Shown here piece by piece: positions 25,419-36,363 of a stretch of DNA of 64,000 nt. The notes under the pieces were generated by a model that was not told the origin of the DNA, searched no databases, and worked only from the letters and a program-made list of their open reading frames with translations. The stretch spans positions 186,001-250,000 of the forward strand of contig NZ_VWRQ01000006.1 of assembly GCF_008635795.1 (NCBI RefSeq), in the 5' to 3' direction. The first letter of the stretch is position 1. The number at the start of each line of letters is the position of its first letter. Origin of the DNA: Paenibacillus tepidiphilus (GTDB taxonomy: Bacteria > Bacillota > Bacilli > Paenibacillales > Paenibacillaceae). The position numbers and the translations under genes were made by a program.

Positions 25419-26741
25419 TCAGCCCTTCCCGGTCCACTTCGCAAAGAGAGCGTCCACCTTGCTTGAAATGGTCCTCTCCGCCACCCGTACCAGGCGCCCG
25501 TCCTTCACAGCGGACCTGCCGCCGACTATCACATCCGCGATCGCTCCCGGCTGCATCGCATAGACCATATTGGCAAGCAGCTCGCTCTTCGGCGCGAGCG
25601 ACAGATCGCCGAGGTCCAGCGCTGCGAAATCGGCATAGGCCCCGGCCTCCAGCATGCCGGCCGGCAGCCGCAGCAGCTCCCCGCCCCGCCGGGTGCCCAT
25701 CTCGTAGACCTGCGGCGCCGTAATGCAGGTGCCGTCCAGACGGGCTACCTTCTGCAGCAGCGAGCACATCCGCATCTCCTCATACACGCTGATCCGGTTA
25801 TTGCTGCAGGCTCCGTCTGTCCCGAGCGCAATCTGCACGCCCGCCTGCAGCAGGTCGGGGATACGCGTGATGCCGTCGGCCAGCATCATATTACTGGAGG
25901 GGCAATAAGCCAGCTTACAGCCCCGCTGGCCCAGCAGCGCAATTTCGGAGTCGTCCAGCCAGACCAGATGGATCGCGATCACCCGTTCATCCAGCACCCC
26001 GAGTGAATCCAGGTAATGCACCGGACGCAGACCGTAATCCCGCAGCGTCTCCTCCACCTCAAACGGCTCCTCCGCGACGTGGATATGGAAAGGGGTATCC
26101 AGCTCCTGCGCCAGCCGGTGGCCCGCCTGAATCATGGCCGGCGAGGCGGCATGCGGGCTGTGCGGGGCCGGATGCACGCTGACCAGCGGGTGGCCCTGAT
26201 ATTTGACCGCGAGTCTCCGGGTCCGGTCCACCGCCTCCGGCACGCTCTCGCGGTAAGCCGCCGGAGCACCGGCCCAGTCATACATCGTGCTGGCGAACAC
26301 CAGACGGATGCCGACCTCACCGGCGGCGCGGATAACTGCTTCATCGTTCTCCGTGCTTCCGTTATGGATATAGAAGAAATCGCAGACCGTCGTTACGCCG
26401 TATTTAAGCATTTCGCCAAAAGCCAGCAGCGCACCGGTATAGACGGCTTCGGCATCCATCCGCGCGGTATAGCGGTACAGCGCCTCGCTGCGCCATTCCA
26501 GAAACGGCCGGTCAACGGCGATGCCCCGCAGCAGGCTTTGAAAAGAATGGTTGTGGGCGTTCACCGTGCCGGGCACGATGGCTTTGCCGGACCAGTCCAC
26601 GATTTCCGCTCCCGGGGATTCCCGCAGCAGCTCAGCGCCCAGTCCGGTCCTGACGATCCTGTCTCCCCGCACGAGCACTGCGCCGCCCGGCAGGAAGCGG
26701 CCCCCGGTGTACAGCAGGTCCGCCGTATAGATTTGCTCCAT
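25419..26741 (-). CDS. HutF-like formimidoylglutamate deiminase (amidohydrolase superfamily)
   Basis: A 440-residue metal-dependent amidohydrolase. Metal ligands are visible as NAHNHSFQ (residues about 62-69), HIHVAEEP, and Asp in GTDGACSNN. The stretch FLEWRSEALYRYTARM followed by FFYIHNG resembles formimidoylglutamate deiminase (HutF), which releases ammonia and leaves N-formylglutamate. A relative of the SAH/guanine deaminase or AtzA group cannot be excluded from sequence alone. The hut neighbourhood favours HutF. GAGGAGG precedes its ATG. It is the last gene of the hut cluster, separated from the M20 gene by about 250 bases containing two hairpins. Confidence 0.7.
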   Translation of the reverse strand: MEQIYTADLLYTGGRFLPGGAVLVRGDRIVRTGLGAELLRESPGAEIVDWSGKAIVPGTVNAHNHSFQSLLRGIAVDRPFLEWRSEALYRYTARMDAEAVYTGALLAFGEMLKYGVTTVCDFFYIHNGSTENDEAVIRAAGEVGIRLVFASTMYDWAGAPAAYRESVPEAVDRTRRLAVKYQGHPLVSVHPAPHSPHAASPAMIQAGHRLAQELDTPFHIHVAEEPFEVEETLRDYGLRPVHYLDSLGVLDERVIAIHLVWLDDSEIALLGQRGCKLAYCPSSNMMLADGITRIPDLLQAGVQIALGTDGACSNNRISVYEEMRMCSLLQKVARLDGTCITAPQVYEMGTRRGGELLRLPAGMLEAGAYADFAALDLGDLSLAPKSELLANMVYAMQPGAIADVIVGGRSAVKDGRLVRVAERTISSKVDALFAKWTGKG

Positions 26742-26855
26742 TGTCGTCCTCCTCTCAATGCCCCCTTCCGCCAGAGCCTATAGGGGTCAAGCGATATACA
26801 ATGCACCGTTTCGCAATGCGGAGAAAACCCGGCCCCCGCACACTGCCAGGAAGCA

Positions 26856-26977
26856 GCGGCCCAGCCTGTCTTCTGTGCGGCAGGCTGGGCCGCAACCTGC
26901 TAGCTGCAGGGCGGGCGCTTCCAGTCCCCGCTCACGGCAAGCAGAACCATGACGCCGCCGCTTGCTGTAAGCGGCGG
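26856..26977 (-). other. Hairpin-rich spacer between M20 hydrolase and HutF-like genes
   Basis: Two perfect inverted repeats lie in this spacer. The first has 13-bp arms at 26856-26868 and 26881-26893. The second has 9-bp arms at 26955-26963 and 26969-26977. Neither is followed by a T tract on the minus strand, so they look like mRNA-stabilising or weak attenuating hairpins rather than full terminators. Confidence 0.55.
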
Positions 26978-26989
26978 GCCTTAGGAGGG

Positions 26990-28267
26990 CTATCCGGTGC
27001 CCGTTCCCGCCTGCCGGTCCAGCTCACGGTCCAGCGCCAGCACTCCGCGCAGCAGCACATTTGCAGCCTGGACGATATCCCCGTCCCGGCTTTGCTCCTC
27101 CGGACAGTGGCTTTTGCCGCCGAGACTCGGCACGAACAGCATGCCCGAGCGGGTTACCGCAGCCATATGGGCCGCATCATGTCCGGCCATACTGCCGAGC
27201 AGGAAGGATCGGATGCCCAGCCCATCAGCCGCATCCAGCAGGCAGCCGGTCAGCTCGCGGTCCAGCGGGACCGGGTGCTGGTCCAGCAGCAGCCTGCGTC
27301 CCAGCTTGCAATGTCTGCGCTGCACAATATGGGAAGCCTGGTTCTTCCAGTCGTCCAGCACCTCCTGAATCTCCGCCCGCGTCTTGCCTCGGATCTCCAG
27401 ATGAAAAACAACCCTGCCCGGGACGATATTGGCTGCATTCGGGCTGTTCGCGATCATACCGACCGTTCCCACCGTCTCTGCCGCCGGATGGCTGCGGCAG
27501 GCGGTCTCCAGGGCCAGCATCAGTTCCGCAGCGGCAGCCAGTGCATCCCGGCGGTCCTCCATCAGCGTTGTTCCGGCATGATTGGCTTCGCCGTATACGG
27601 CAACCTCCTCACGGTAGATCCCCGTCACAGCCGTAACAATGCCCACCGGGATATCCCGCCTCAAGAGGCGCAGCCCCTGCTCGATATGAACCTCCAGGTA
27701 AGCGGAAAGGGTCCCCGGGGCGAGAACCGCTTCTGTAAGCCGCGCAAGGTCACCGCCGGAGCGCCGCAGGGCTTCGCCTAGCGTCAGCCCGTTTCCGTCG
27801 CTTGCGCCGGCGAGATCCTCCGGCTTCAGCTTCCCGGCCGCAGCCCGGCTGCCGAAGGTGGACAGCCCGAACGGGTTCGGCTCCTCGGCGCTGAAGGAAA
27901 CAACCTGCAGCGGATGGCGCACCGGCACACCCTGCTCAGCAAGCGTCCGCACCACTTCCAGTGCGGTCAGCACGCCGAGGGCACCGTCGTACCTGCCGCC
28001 ACTCGGCACCGTGTCGAGATGGGAGCCCATGGCGATGGCCGGCAGCTCCGGCTCCGTGCCGGCCAGGGTGCCCCAAATATTTGCCGCTGCATCCACTCTG
28101 ATATCCAGGCCAATGGCCCGCAGGCGTTCCTTTAGCCATTCCCGGGCCGCAAGCTCGGCGGGCGTAAAGGCCGTCCGGTCCAGCCCTCCGCCGGGTCCGC
28201 GGCCGATCTTGCCCAGCTCCTCCAGCTCCAGCAGCAGCCGCTCCGGCTTGATGCGGTAATCCTTCAT
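26990..28267 (-). CDS. M20-family Zn amidohydrolase (N-carbamoyl/N-formyl amino acid hydrolase type)
   Basis: A 425-residue enzyme of the AllC/HyuC branch of M20. The dinuclear metal site is readable: His/Asp in MGSHLDTVPSGGRYDGALG, Glu-Glu in SAEEPNPFG, and His in GGKSHCPEE near the C-terminus. VHIEQG is the family-typical dimer/substrate segment. These enzymes cleave N-carbamoyl or ureido groups from amino acids. Here the gene sits in the hut operon, between hutI and a HutF-like deiminase, where the N-formylglutamate deformylase gene would be expected. I infer that it may hydrolyse N-formyl-L-glutamate. ATG at 28267 follows GGAGGG. About 196 bases without a gene separate it from hutI. Confidence 0.82.
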   Translation of the reverse strand: MKDYRIKPERLLLELEELGKIGRGPGGGLDRTAFTPAELAAREWLKERLRAIGLDIRVDAAANIWGTLAGTEPELPAIAMGSHLDTVPSGGRYDGALGVLTALEVVRTLAEQGVPVRHPLQVVSFSAEEPNPFGLSTFGSRAAAGKLKPEDLAGASDGNGLTLGEALRRSGGDLARLTEAVLAPGTLSAYLEVHIEQGLRLLRRDIPVGIVTAVTGIYREEVAVYGEANHAGTTLMEDRRDALAAAAELMLALETACRSHPAAETVGTVGMIANSPNAANIVPGRVVFHLEIRGKTRAEIQEVLDDWKNQASHIVQRRHCKLGRRLLLDQHPVPLDRELTGCLLDAADGLGIRSFLLGSMAGHDAAHMAAVTRSGMLFVPSLGGKSHCPEEQSRDGDIVQAANVLLRGVLALDRELDRQAGTGTG

Positions 28268-28463
28268 TCTGAACCCTCCATTTCATATAGGTTCCTGCCG
28301 CGCTCGAGAAGCCCGCCGGAGAAGCACTGCTATCCACTTCCCACCGGGTCTGCTTCCTAGCGGAACGCTGCTATGCCATCGCCTGCTGCTTTGCCCACTG
28401 TCGCCCTAGCCTATCGTCAAATACTCCAGGGCCATGCAACATCTTTCCAGAACCGGAGCGTTC

Positions 28464-29768
28464 TCACTCCCCCTGGACCAGCACCCCTCCGCTTACCACG
28501 ACCCTGCCCTTTTTGATGACGGTATGGACGAGGTTCATCCCGTAGTGGTACTGCAGCTTGCGGTAATTATCCGCCGCGAACAGGGTCAGGTCAGCCTGCT
28601 TTCCCGGACGCAGGCTGCCGATCTGCTTCTCCCTGCCGATAGCGCAGGCAGCATTGAACGTGCTTGCCGTCAGCGCCTCAGCCGGTGTCATCCGCATGGT
28701 CAGGCAGGCGGCGTTCATAATGAACGGCATGGAGACCGTTGGCGAGGAGCCCGGATTGCAGTCGGTGGACAGCGCCACGGCCACGCCTTCGGCAATCATC
28801 GCCCGGGCATCGGCGGCCTGCTCCATCAGGAACAGCGCGGTGCCCGGCAGCAGCACGGCAACCGTCCCGCTCTGCGCAAGCCGGGCCCGGTCCTCCGGCG
28901 ACGTCTTCAGCAGATGCTCTGCCGATACGGCGCCGACCCGCGCCGCCAGCCCGGCGCCGCCGAAGCCGGCGGCGATTTCATCGGCATGCACCTTCAGCCG
29001 GAAGCCGAGCGCTGCCGCAGCCCGCAGAATGCGCTCACTCTGCGCCAGGTCGAAGACGCCGCGTTCGCAGAACACATCGCAATATTCCGCCAGTCCGGCG
29101 GCGGCTACGGCGGGCAGCATCTCTTCAACAACCTGCCGGACATAGCCGTCCGTATTGCCATGAAAGCTTGGCGGAACAGCATGCGCCCCCATGAAGGTGG
29201 AGACAACATCGATGGCATGGCGTTCATCCAGCCGCCGCGCTACCCGCAGCTGCTTCAGCTCTGCCTCCGGCGTGAGGCCGTATCCGCTCTTGGCCTCCAG
29301 CGTAGTAACGCCGTGCAGCAGGAACTGGTTCAGCCGGGCGTAAGCCTCAGCGAACAGCTCATCCTCCGCAGCCTCCGCTGTGCGGCGGGCCGTGCTCAGG
29401 ATACCGCCGCCCCGCTGCAGAATCTGGAGATACGTATCCCCCTGCAGCCGCTGCTCCAGCTCTTCTTCCCGGCTTCCGGCATAGACCAGATGCGTATGCG
29501 GGTCCACCAGACCGGGTGTCACCACCATCCCGCGCGCATCCACCGTCTCCGTCTCCCCGCTGCAGCCGCCAAGGAACTCAAGGGCCTCCTCATCGGCTCC
29601 GGCGAAGACAATCTCCCCGTCGCGGGCGATTATACTGCCGCCCCTGATAATCCCGAGCTGCGACATCGCCTCACCGGTGCGCGGCCCGTTATCTCCGGTG
29701 CGCAGCCGCTCCTCTCCCTCCAATGTGACCAGTTCCCCGGCCGCTTTTACGTAGAGCAGCTTTCCCAT
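28464..29768 (-). CDS. hutI: Imidazolonepropionase
   Basis: A 434-residue amidohydrolase opening the imidazolone ring to give N-formimidoyl-L-glutamate, the third step of histidine breakdown. Metal and substrate motifs are seen: DPHTHLVYAGSREEELEQR, EAKSGYGL, HADEIAAGFGGAGLA and STDCNPGSSPT. The start is ATG at 29768, with GGGAGGC 8 bases upstream. The frame is open for another 31 codons but only inside hutU. The gene follows hutU by about 20 bases. Confidence 0.94.
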   Translation of the reverse strand: MGKLLYVKAAGELVTLEGEERLRTGDNGPRTGEAMSQLGIIRGGSIIARDGEIVFAGADEEALEFLGGCSGETETVDARGMVVTPGLVDPHTHLVYAGSREEELEQRLQGDTYLQILQRGGGILSTARRTAEAAEDELFAEAYARLNQFLLHGVTTLEAKSGYGLTPEAELKQLRVARRLDERHAIDVVSTFMGAHAVPPSFHGNTDGYVRQVVEEMLPAVAAAGLAEYCDVFCERGVFDLAQSERILRAAAALGFRLKVHADEIAAGFGGAGLAARVGAVSAEHLLKTSPEDRARLAQSGTVAVLLPGTALFLMEQAADARAMIAEGVAVALSTDCNPGSSPTVSMPFIMNAACLTMRMTPAEALTASTFNAACAIGREKQIGSLRPGKQADLTLFAADNYRKLQYHYGMNLVHTVIKKGRVVVSGGVLVQGE

Positions 29769-29787
29769 GGTCTCAAGCCTCCCTGTT

Positions 29788-31446
29788 TCAGAACAGTCCG
29801 GGAATACGGATTCCCTTTTCCTTCGCCGTGCGCACCGCCGCTTCATAACCGGCGTCCGCATGCCGGACCACGCCCATGCCGGGATCGGTCGTCAGCACCC
29901 GGGCAAGCCGCTTGGCCGCAGCAGGGGTTCCGTCGGCAACCACGACCATTCCCGCGTGCAGCGAATAACCCATGCCTACGCCGCCGCCATGGTGGAGCGA
30001 CACCCAGCTCGCTCCGGCGGCCGTGTTCAGCAGCGCATTCAGAATCGGCCAATCCGCAACGGCGTCGCTCCCGTCCTGCATGGCCTCCGTCTCGCGGTTG
30101 GGCGAAGCGACCGAGCCCGCATCGAGATGGTCGCGCCCGATGACGACGGGCGCACTCAGCTCGCCCGAAGCGACCATCTCATTGATGATCGCACCGAATC
30201 TGGCCCGCTCGCCGTAGCCGAGCCAGCATATCCTTGCGGGGAGGCCCTGGAAAGCAATTTTGGCCCGGGCCAGCCGAATCCAGTTGCAGAGCCGCTCATT
30301 GTCTGCGAATTCGCGCAGAATAACCTCATCCGTCTTGTAGATATCCTGCGGATCGCCGGAGAGCGCCACCCAGCGGAACGGCCCCCGGCCTTCGCAGAAC
30401 TGCGGCCGGATATACGCCGGTACGAATCCGGGGAAGTCAAAGGCCGCCTTCACCCCTTCGTCATAGGCTGCCTGGCGGATATTGTTGCCGTAGTCGAAGA
30501 CGACCGCCCCGCGGCGGCGCAGCTCCAGCATCGCTTCCACATGCGCCGCGATGGAGCGGCGGGCCTGCCGGATATATTCCTCCGGCCGGCCCGCCCGCAG
30601 CGCAGCCCCTTCCTCCAGCGTCAGTCCCGCCGGCAGATAGCCGTGCAGCGGATCATGCGCCGAGGTCTGGTCGGTCACGATGTCCGGCAGCACGCCGAGC
30701 CGGACCAGTTCGGGCAGCAGCTCCGCCGCATTGCCCGCCAGCCCGACCGAGAGCGCCCGGCCCTCTGCCTTCGCCGCACCGGCCAAGGCCAGCGCCTCCG
30801 GCAGGCTTTCGGCCAGCCGGTCGCAGTACCCGGTCGCGAGCCGCTTCTCAATGCGCGAGCGGTCCACATCGATGGCGATGACGGCTCCGCCCGCCATTGT
30901 TACAGCCAGCGGCTGTGCGCCGCCCATGCCGCCCAGCCCGGCGGTCACCGTAAACGTGCCCCGCAGCGAGCCGCCGAAATGACGGCGGGCGATTTCGGCG
31001 AAGGTCTCGTACGTGCCCTGCACAATGCCCTGGCTGCCGATGTAAATCCAGCTCCCGGCTGTCATCTGGCCGTACATCATGAGCCCCTTGCGGTCAAGCT
31101 CACGGAAGGTGTCCCAATTCGCCCAGGCCGGTACCAGATTGGAGTTGGCCAGCAGCACACGCGGCGCGTCCGGTGTCGTACGGAAGACGGCGACCGCCTT
31201 GCCGGACTGGATCAGCAGCGTCTCATCCTCTTCCAGTTCCTTCAGCGCGGCAACAATATGATCGTAAGCGTCCCAGTTGCGGGCCGCTTTGCCGGTGCCG
31301 CCGTAGACGATCAGTTGTCCGGGATGCTCCGCCACCCCGGGATCAAGATTGTTCATCAGCATCCGCAGCGCCGCCTCCTGGACCCAGCCCTTGGTGTGCA
31401 GCTGTGTTCCCCGCGGAGCGCGGATGTCCGTATGTCTGTCCGTCAA
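29788..31446 (-). CDS. hutU: Urocanate hydratase
   Basis: A 552-residue NAD-dependent enzyme converting urocanate to imidazolonepropionate. Conserved segments include [32 protein letters not shown] and [13 protein letters not shown] choose TTG at 31446 as start: AAGGAGGAGGT lies just upstream, the protein then begins [15 protein letters not shown] as in B. subtilis HutU, and the length is the usual 552. An in-frame ATG at 31476 would add ten residues (KRSQKEEVA), but its codons contain the ribosome site itself. hutH ends about 39 bases upstream. Confidence 0.93.
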   Translation of the reverse strand: MTDRHTDIRAPRGTQLHTKGWVQEAALRMLMNNLDPGVAEHPGQLIVYGGTGKAARNWDAYDHIVAALKELEEDETLLIQSGKAVAVFRTTPDAPRVLLANSNLVPAWANWDTFRELDRKGLMMYGQMTAGSWIYIGSQGIVQGTYETFAEIARRHFGGSLRGTFTVTAGLGGMGGAQPLAVTMAGGAVIAIDVDRSRIEKRLATGYCDRLAESLPEALALAGAAKAEGRALSVGLAGNAAELLPELVRLGVLPDIVTDQTSAHDPLHGYLPAGLTLEEGAALRAGRPEEYIRQARRSIAAHVEAMLELRRRGAVVFDYGNNIRQAAYDEGVKAAFDFPGFVPAYIRPQFCEGRGPFRWVALSGDPQDIYKTDEVILREFADNERLCNWIRLARAKIAFQGLPARICWLGYGERARFGAIINEMVASGELSAPVVIGRDHLDAGSVASPNRETEAMQDGSDAVADWPILNALLNTAAGASWVSLHHGGGVGMGYSLHAGMVVVADGTPAAAKRLARVLTTDPGMGVVRHADAGYEAAVRTAKEKGIRIPGLF

Positions 31447-31484
31447 GGCTACCTCCTCCTTCTGGCTACGTTTCATTCATAAAG

Positions 31485-32990
31485 CTATACTTCCTCCATA
31501 AACAAACCGGACGGACCCTTCCGGAACGCCTCCGCCAGCCGTCCGATGTCCCCGCTTAAAGAACGGTCCCGGTCCAGCGGCGGGACCAGTGAACGTATGG
31601 CCGTGTACAGACGGTGTGTACGCGGAGCGAGCAGCTCTGTCCCCCTGTATTCCGCCGCCTGCGCCGCACAGATCGCTTCAATCGCCAGCACCTTGCAGGC
31701 GTTGCCGACAATCGCTGCCGCATGGCGGGCGGCAGTGGTACCCATGCTGACATGATCCTCCTGATTCCCGGAGGAAGGAATGGAGTCGACGCTCGCCGGA
31801 TGAGCCAGCGTCTTGTTCTCCGACACCAGCGAAGCGGCCACATACTGCGGAATCATCATCCCCGATTCCAGTCCGGGCCGGGGACTGAGGAATGGCGGCA
31901 GATCGTTCAGCTGCGGGTTAACGAGCCGCTCGATCCGCCGCTCCGAGATGCCGGCCAGCTCGGCGGCAGCGATGCCGAGGAAATCCATGGCGAAAGCGAT
32001 GGGCTCGCCATGGAAATTCCCTCCCGAGAGGATGCTGCCGGAATCCGCGAACACCAGCGGATTGTCGGTGGCGGCATTCATCTCGATCAGCAGCTTCTCG
32101 CGCACGTAGCCGAGCACCTGCCGCACCGCGCCGTGCACCTGCGGGATGCAGCGCAGCGAGTACGCGTCCTGGATGCGCAGCTCGCCCGGCGCGGTCACCA
32201 GGCGGCTGCCGGCCAGCAGCTCCAGCAGCCCGGCCGCGACCAGCCGCTGCTCGGGATAAGGCCGGACAGCATGCGTTTCCGGCCGGAAGGCAGCGGCTAC
32301 GCCGCGCAGCGCTTCAAACGTCAGCGCGGCGACGCCGTCCGCGAGCTGTGCCAGCCGCGACGCCTCCAGATAAGCCTGCACTCCGATGGCTGTCATCGCC
32401 TGCGTGCCGTTGATCAGGGCCAGCCCCTCCTTGGCCCGCAGCGTGACGGGCTTAAGCCCGGCCCGGCGCAGCGCGCGCAGCCCCGGCAATACCCTCCCTT
32501 TATACGATGCTTCGCCCTCGCCGATCAGAAACAGCGCGAGATGGGACAACGGAGCCAAATCGCCGCTTGCCCCAAGCGAGCCCTGGGAAGGAATGACCGG
32601 GGTAACGCCCGCATTCAGCATATCAACAAGCAGCTGCAGCAGCTCCGGGGTCACCCCGGAGAAGCCCTTGGCGAGTGCATTGGCCCGCAGCAGCAGCATC
32701 GTGCGGGCGACCGGCTCGGCAAGCGGCTCGCCTACGCCGCAGGCATGGCTGCGGATCAGGTGCAGCTGCAGCTCCTCCACCTCCCCGGAGGGGATAAATG
32801 TGTCGCTGAATTTGCCGAACCCGGTAGTTATCCCGTACACCGGCTGTTCCTGGGCTACGATGGCATCGACCACGTTCCGCGAGGCGGCGGCGCGCGTCCA
32901 GACCTCGGGAGCCAGCTCCACCCGTTCACTGCCGCCAATCACCCGCGCGATCTGCTCGGGCGTCAGCGAATTTCCATCCAGTTGAAGCAT
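31485..32990 (-). CDS. hutH: Histidine ammonia-lyase
   Basis: A 501-residue enzyme removing ammonia from L-histidine to give trans-urocanate. The self-forming MIO cofactor triad Ala-Ser-Gly is seen in [19 protein letters not shown] (about residues 140-160). [10 protein letters not shown] near the N-terminus and EDHVSMG are also conserved. ATG at 32990 is preceded by GGGAGGGG. The gene lies about 550 bases downstream of a HutP-type terminator, so its expression is presumably histidine dependent. Confidence 0.95.
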   Translation of the reverse strand: MLQLDGNSLTPEQIARVIGGSERVELAPEVWTRAAASRNVVDAIVAQEQPVYGITTGFGKFSDTFIPSGEVEELQLHLIRSHACGVGEPLAEPVARTMLLLRANALAKGFSGVTPELLQLLVDMLNAGVTPVIPSQGSLGASGDLAPLSHLALFLIGEGEASYKGRVLPGLRALRRAGLKPVTLRAKEGLALINGTQAMTAIGVQAYLEASRLAQLADGVAALTFEALRGVAAAFRPETHAVRPYPEQRLVAAGLLELLAGSRLVTAPGELRIQDAYSLRCIPQVHGAVRQVLGYVREKLLIEMNAATDNPLVFADSGSILSGGNFHGEPIAFAMDFLGIAAAELAGISERRIERLVNPQLNDLPPFLSPRPGLESGMMIPQYVAASLVSENKTLAHPASVDSIPSSGNQEDHVSMGTTAARHAAAIVGNACKVLAIEAICAAQAAEYRGTELLAPRTHRLYTAIRSLVPPLDRDRSLSGDIGRLAEAFRKGPSGLFMEEV

Positions 32991-33536
32991 AGAAGCAACC
33001 CCTCCCTGATTCTTCTCACGTTCTTCATCTTCTTCACGCGCTTCACGCTCTTCTAGTCCTTGACCAATTCAAATTTCAGGGTATAAGTCTTTAATTCTCC
33101 CCTAGCTTGCTCGGATATAAAGTGCCATTGCACCGATTTCTGAGCCTGGTTTCGTTTCACTTCCCGCGCAGTCACTTCTTGCTGGAGCCGTTCTATGCAA
33201 GTGGCGATTATGAAAACTTTAAGATACTGTCCTCCTTTTCGTTAGGTTAGCTTGGTTTGTGAATTATGGTCGATTTTTCAACTACGTTTGTCCTGTCTAC
33301 CTTCACTGCAGCCCATTGTGGTCGATTTTTCGACTACAATAGGATTAATTAGCCTGACTGTGCTGTTTGTCGGCCTGTTAACGGGATAGGGATGTAGGTG
33401 CGGGCGTATCAAGCCTTACTCGCAAATAGATGGTGTATAGCTACAATTTGATGCGGTCAAGGTACTAGTCCTTCACCCATCAAAAGCATCCTCCGGCCAC
33501 CGTAAGGCTCTTCGCGTGCCCCTCCCGGTTCAACAC
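32991..33536 (-). other. Long hut leader between the HutP terminator and hutH
   Basis: No gene is seen in these about 550 bases. They hold the short hairpin repeats at 33197-33340. Any read-through hut transcript must cross this region before hutH. A separate hutH promoter is possible, but I see none that is convincing. Confidence 0.5.
33197..33340. repeat. Three short repeats of the dispersed hairpin family
   Basis: Copies at about 33262-33285 and 33315-33340 share TGGTCGATTTTT and CAACTAC/CGACTAC; the second folds into a 10-bp stem (ATTGTGGTCG/CGACTACAAT) around ATTTTT. A partial copy at 33197-33211 carries AAGTGGCGATTAT. Read on the minus strand they match the repeats at 16243-16379 (GTAGTYGRAAAATCGMC core). 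Confidence 0.7.
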
Positions 33537-33587
33537 AAAAAGGAGCCGCGCCGAAACAAGCATCCGCCTGTTTCCGGTCGCAGCCCC
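33537..33587 (-). terminator. Terminator between hutP and hutH (HutP-controlled)
   Basis: On the minus strand a long imperfect stem, with arms beginning GGGCTGCGACCGG and ending CGGCGCGGCTCC and a GGAT loop, is followed by a TTTTT tract (33537-33541). It lies about 60 bases after the hutP stop and directly after the UAG-rich site at 33596-33612, as in the B. subtilis hut operon. Confidence 0.8.
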
Positions 33588-33595
33588 CTGATCGA

Positions 33596-33612
33596 CTAAT
33601 AACTATGGGCTA
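33596..33612 (-). promoter_or_regulatory. HutP RNA-binding site (three UAG triplets with 4-nt spacers)
   Basis: The transcript reads UAGCCCAUAGUUAUUAG: three UAG triplets at 33610-33612, 33603-33605 and 33596-33598, each separated by exactly four bases. HutP hexamers loaded with L-histidine and Mg bind such UAG-N4-UAG arrays and open the adjoining terminator. The site lies 9 bases before the terminator region. Confidence 0.85.
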
Positions 33613-33648
33613 TACGGGTCCGGGTATCCTGTTCATCCTCCACTGCAT

Positions 33649-34125
33649 TTACACATGGTTATAGCCGAAGCCGATTGCCTCGTGCTCGAAGCCTTTTTTG
33701 GGCGCTCCAATGGTCCCGTAAATACACACTGCCATCCAATCGCTTAGATAGCCGGCCACGTTTACCGCCCCTCTGGCGACGCAGAAGGTGAGCCCCACCG
33801 TGCGCAGGATCTCGCCGAACTGCAGCGTACCCCGCCCGACACCCTGCACCGCTTCGAGTGTGGCATGATACAGTGCATGGACTTCCCGGTAATCGTCCGG
33901 GTTGATGACGCCGCCCGCCTTGGCCGCCGTCTCAATTGCCGCAATCACCTTAACCAGCTCCATGGAGCCCACTCTTCCGGTGATATACCGGTAATTTCGG
34001 CGGTCCATTTCCGCGCGGATAACCGCTTCCTCGCTATGCTGCTGCATCAAGGCCAGCAGAGCGGCCAGCTTTCCGAGCGGATACCGCGTTTCATTAGCAT
34101 ATTCCGTTCCGCCCGAAGCGTTCAC
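33649..34125 (-). CDS. hutP: HutP histidine-responsive antiterminator
   Basis: A 158-residue RNA-binding protein. The segments YITGRVGSMELVKVIAAIET, HALYHATLEAVQGV, LRTVGLTFCVARG and IYGTIGAPKKGFEHEAIG align well by eye with B. subtilis HutP, including the His cluster that binds Mg and histidine. The start is GTG at 34125, with AGGAAGG 8 bases upstream. With L-histidine it should let RNA polymerase pass the terminator at 33537-33587 into hutHUI and the downstream hydrolases. It is divergent from the TPP riboswitch-thiC unit. Confidence 0.93.
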   Translation of the reverse strand: MNASGGTEYANETRYPLGKLAALLALMQQHSEEAVIRAEMDRRNYRYITGRVGSMELVKVIAAIETAAKAGGVINPDDYREVHALYHATLEAVQGVGRGTLQFGEILRTVGLTFCVARGAVNVAGYLSDWMAVCIYGTIGAPKKGFEHEAIGFGYNHV

Positions 34126-34267
34126 CGGCTGTACCTTCCTTCACTGGAGTCGCAAGCAGGACTGCCTCATAATCCATCCTTTTTGATAACAATTTATGAC
34201 TGCCCGCCGGCAATAATACCGCAGACCTGCACCTTTCAGCCGCCCGCCGGCAGAATACTTTTTCCCA

Positions 34268-34296
34268 TTGACAGAATATCCTTATCAAAGTAAATT
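34268..34296 (+). promoter_or_regulatory. Sigma-A promoter of thiC
   Basis: TTGACA (34268-34273) and TAAATT (34291-34296) are separated by 17 bases, placing the start about 34303, just before the riboswitch. Confidence 0.7.
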
Positions 34297-34315
34297 ATAG
34301 AATAATTAAATAAGA

Positions 34316-34415
34316 TAACCACTAGGGGAGCCTGAATGGGCTGAGACGGGAAAATTGCATTTCCGGACCCTTGAACCTGATCTGGGTTATACCAGCGTAG
34401 GAAAGTGGAGAGGAA
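34316..34415 (+). ncRNA. TPP riboswitch (THI element) of thiC
   Basis: The conserved aptamer is readable: GGGGAGCCTGAATGGGCTGAGA in the 5' part, then GGACCCTTGAACCTGATCTGGGTTATACCAGCGTAGG and GAAAGTGG closing P1. Thiamine diphosphate binding should stop thiC transcription through the terminator at 34453-34478. Confidence 0.95.
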
Positions 34416-34452
34416 CTTCTGTTTGTGTATGGCTCCTGCCAATCATGGATGA

Positions 34453-36291
<1,839 letters not shown>

Positions 36292-36308
36292 AGCGGCTTC
36301 TATACAAA

Positions 36309-36358
36309 GCTGTGCCACAAAAGAGCCTTCCATACGGGAGGCTCTTTTGTGGCACAGC
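36309..36358. terminator. Bidirectional terminator between thiC and thiH
   Basis: A perfect 20-bp inverted repeat, arms 36309-36328 and 36339-36358, with a 10-base loop. AAAA and TTTT inside the arms serve as T tracts in both directions. It is placed 18 bases after thiC and 6 bases after thiH. Confidence 0.9.
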
Positions 36359-36363
36359 AATCG

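Noticed and set aside
28434..33056. Three long plus-strand frames opposite hutI, hutU and hutH
   Set aside because: Each is a mirror of a well-identified hut gene and lacks a ribosome site or recognisable domain.
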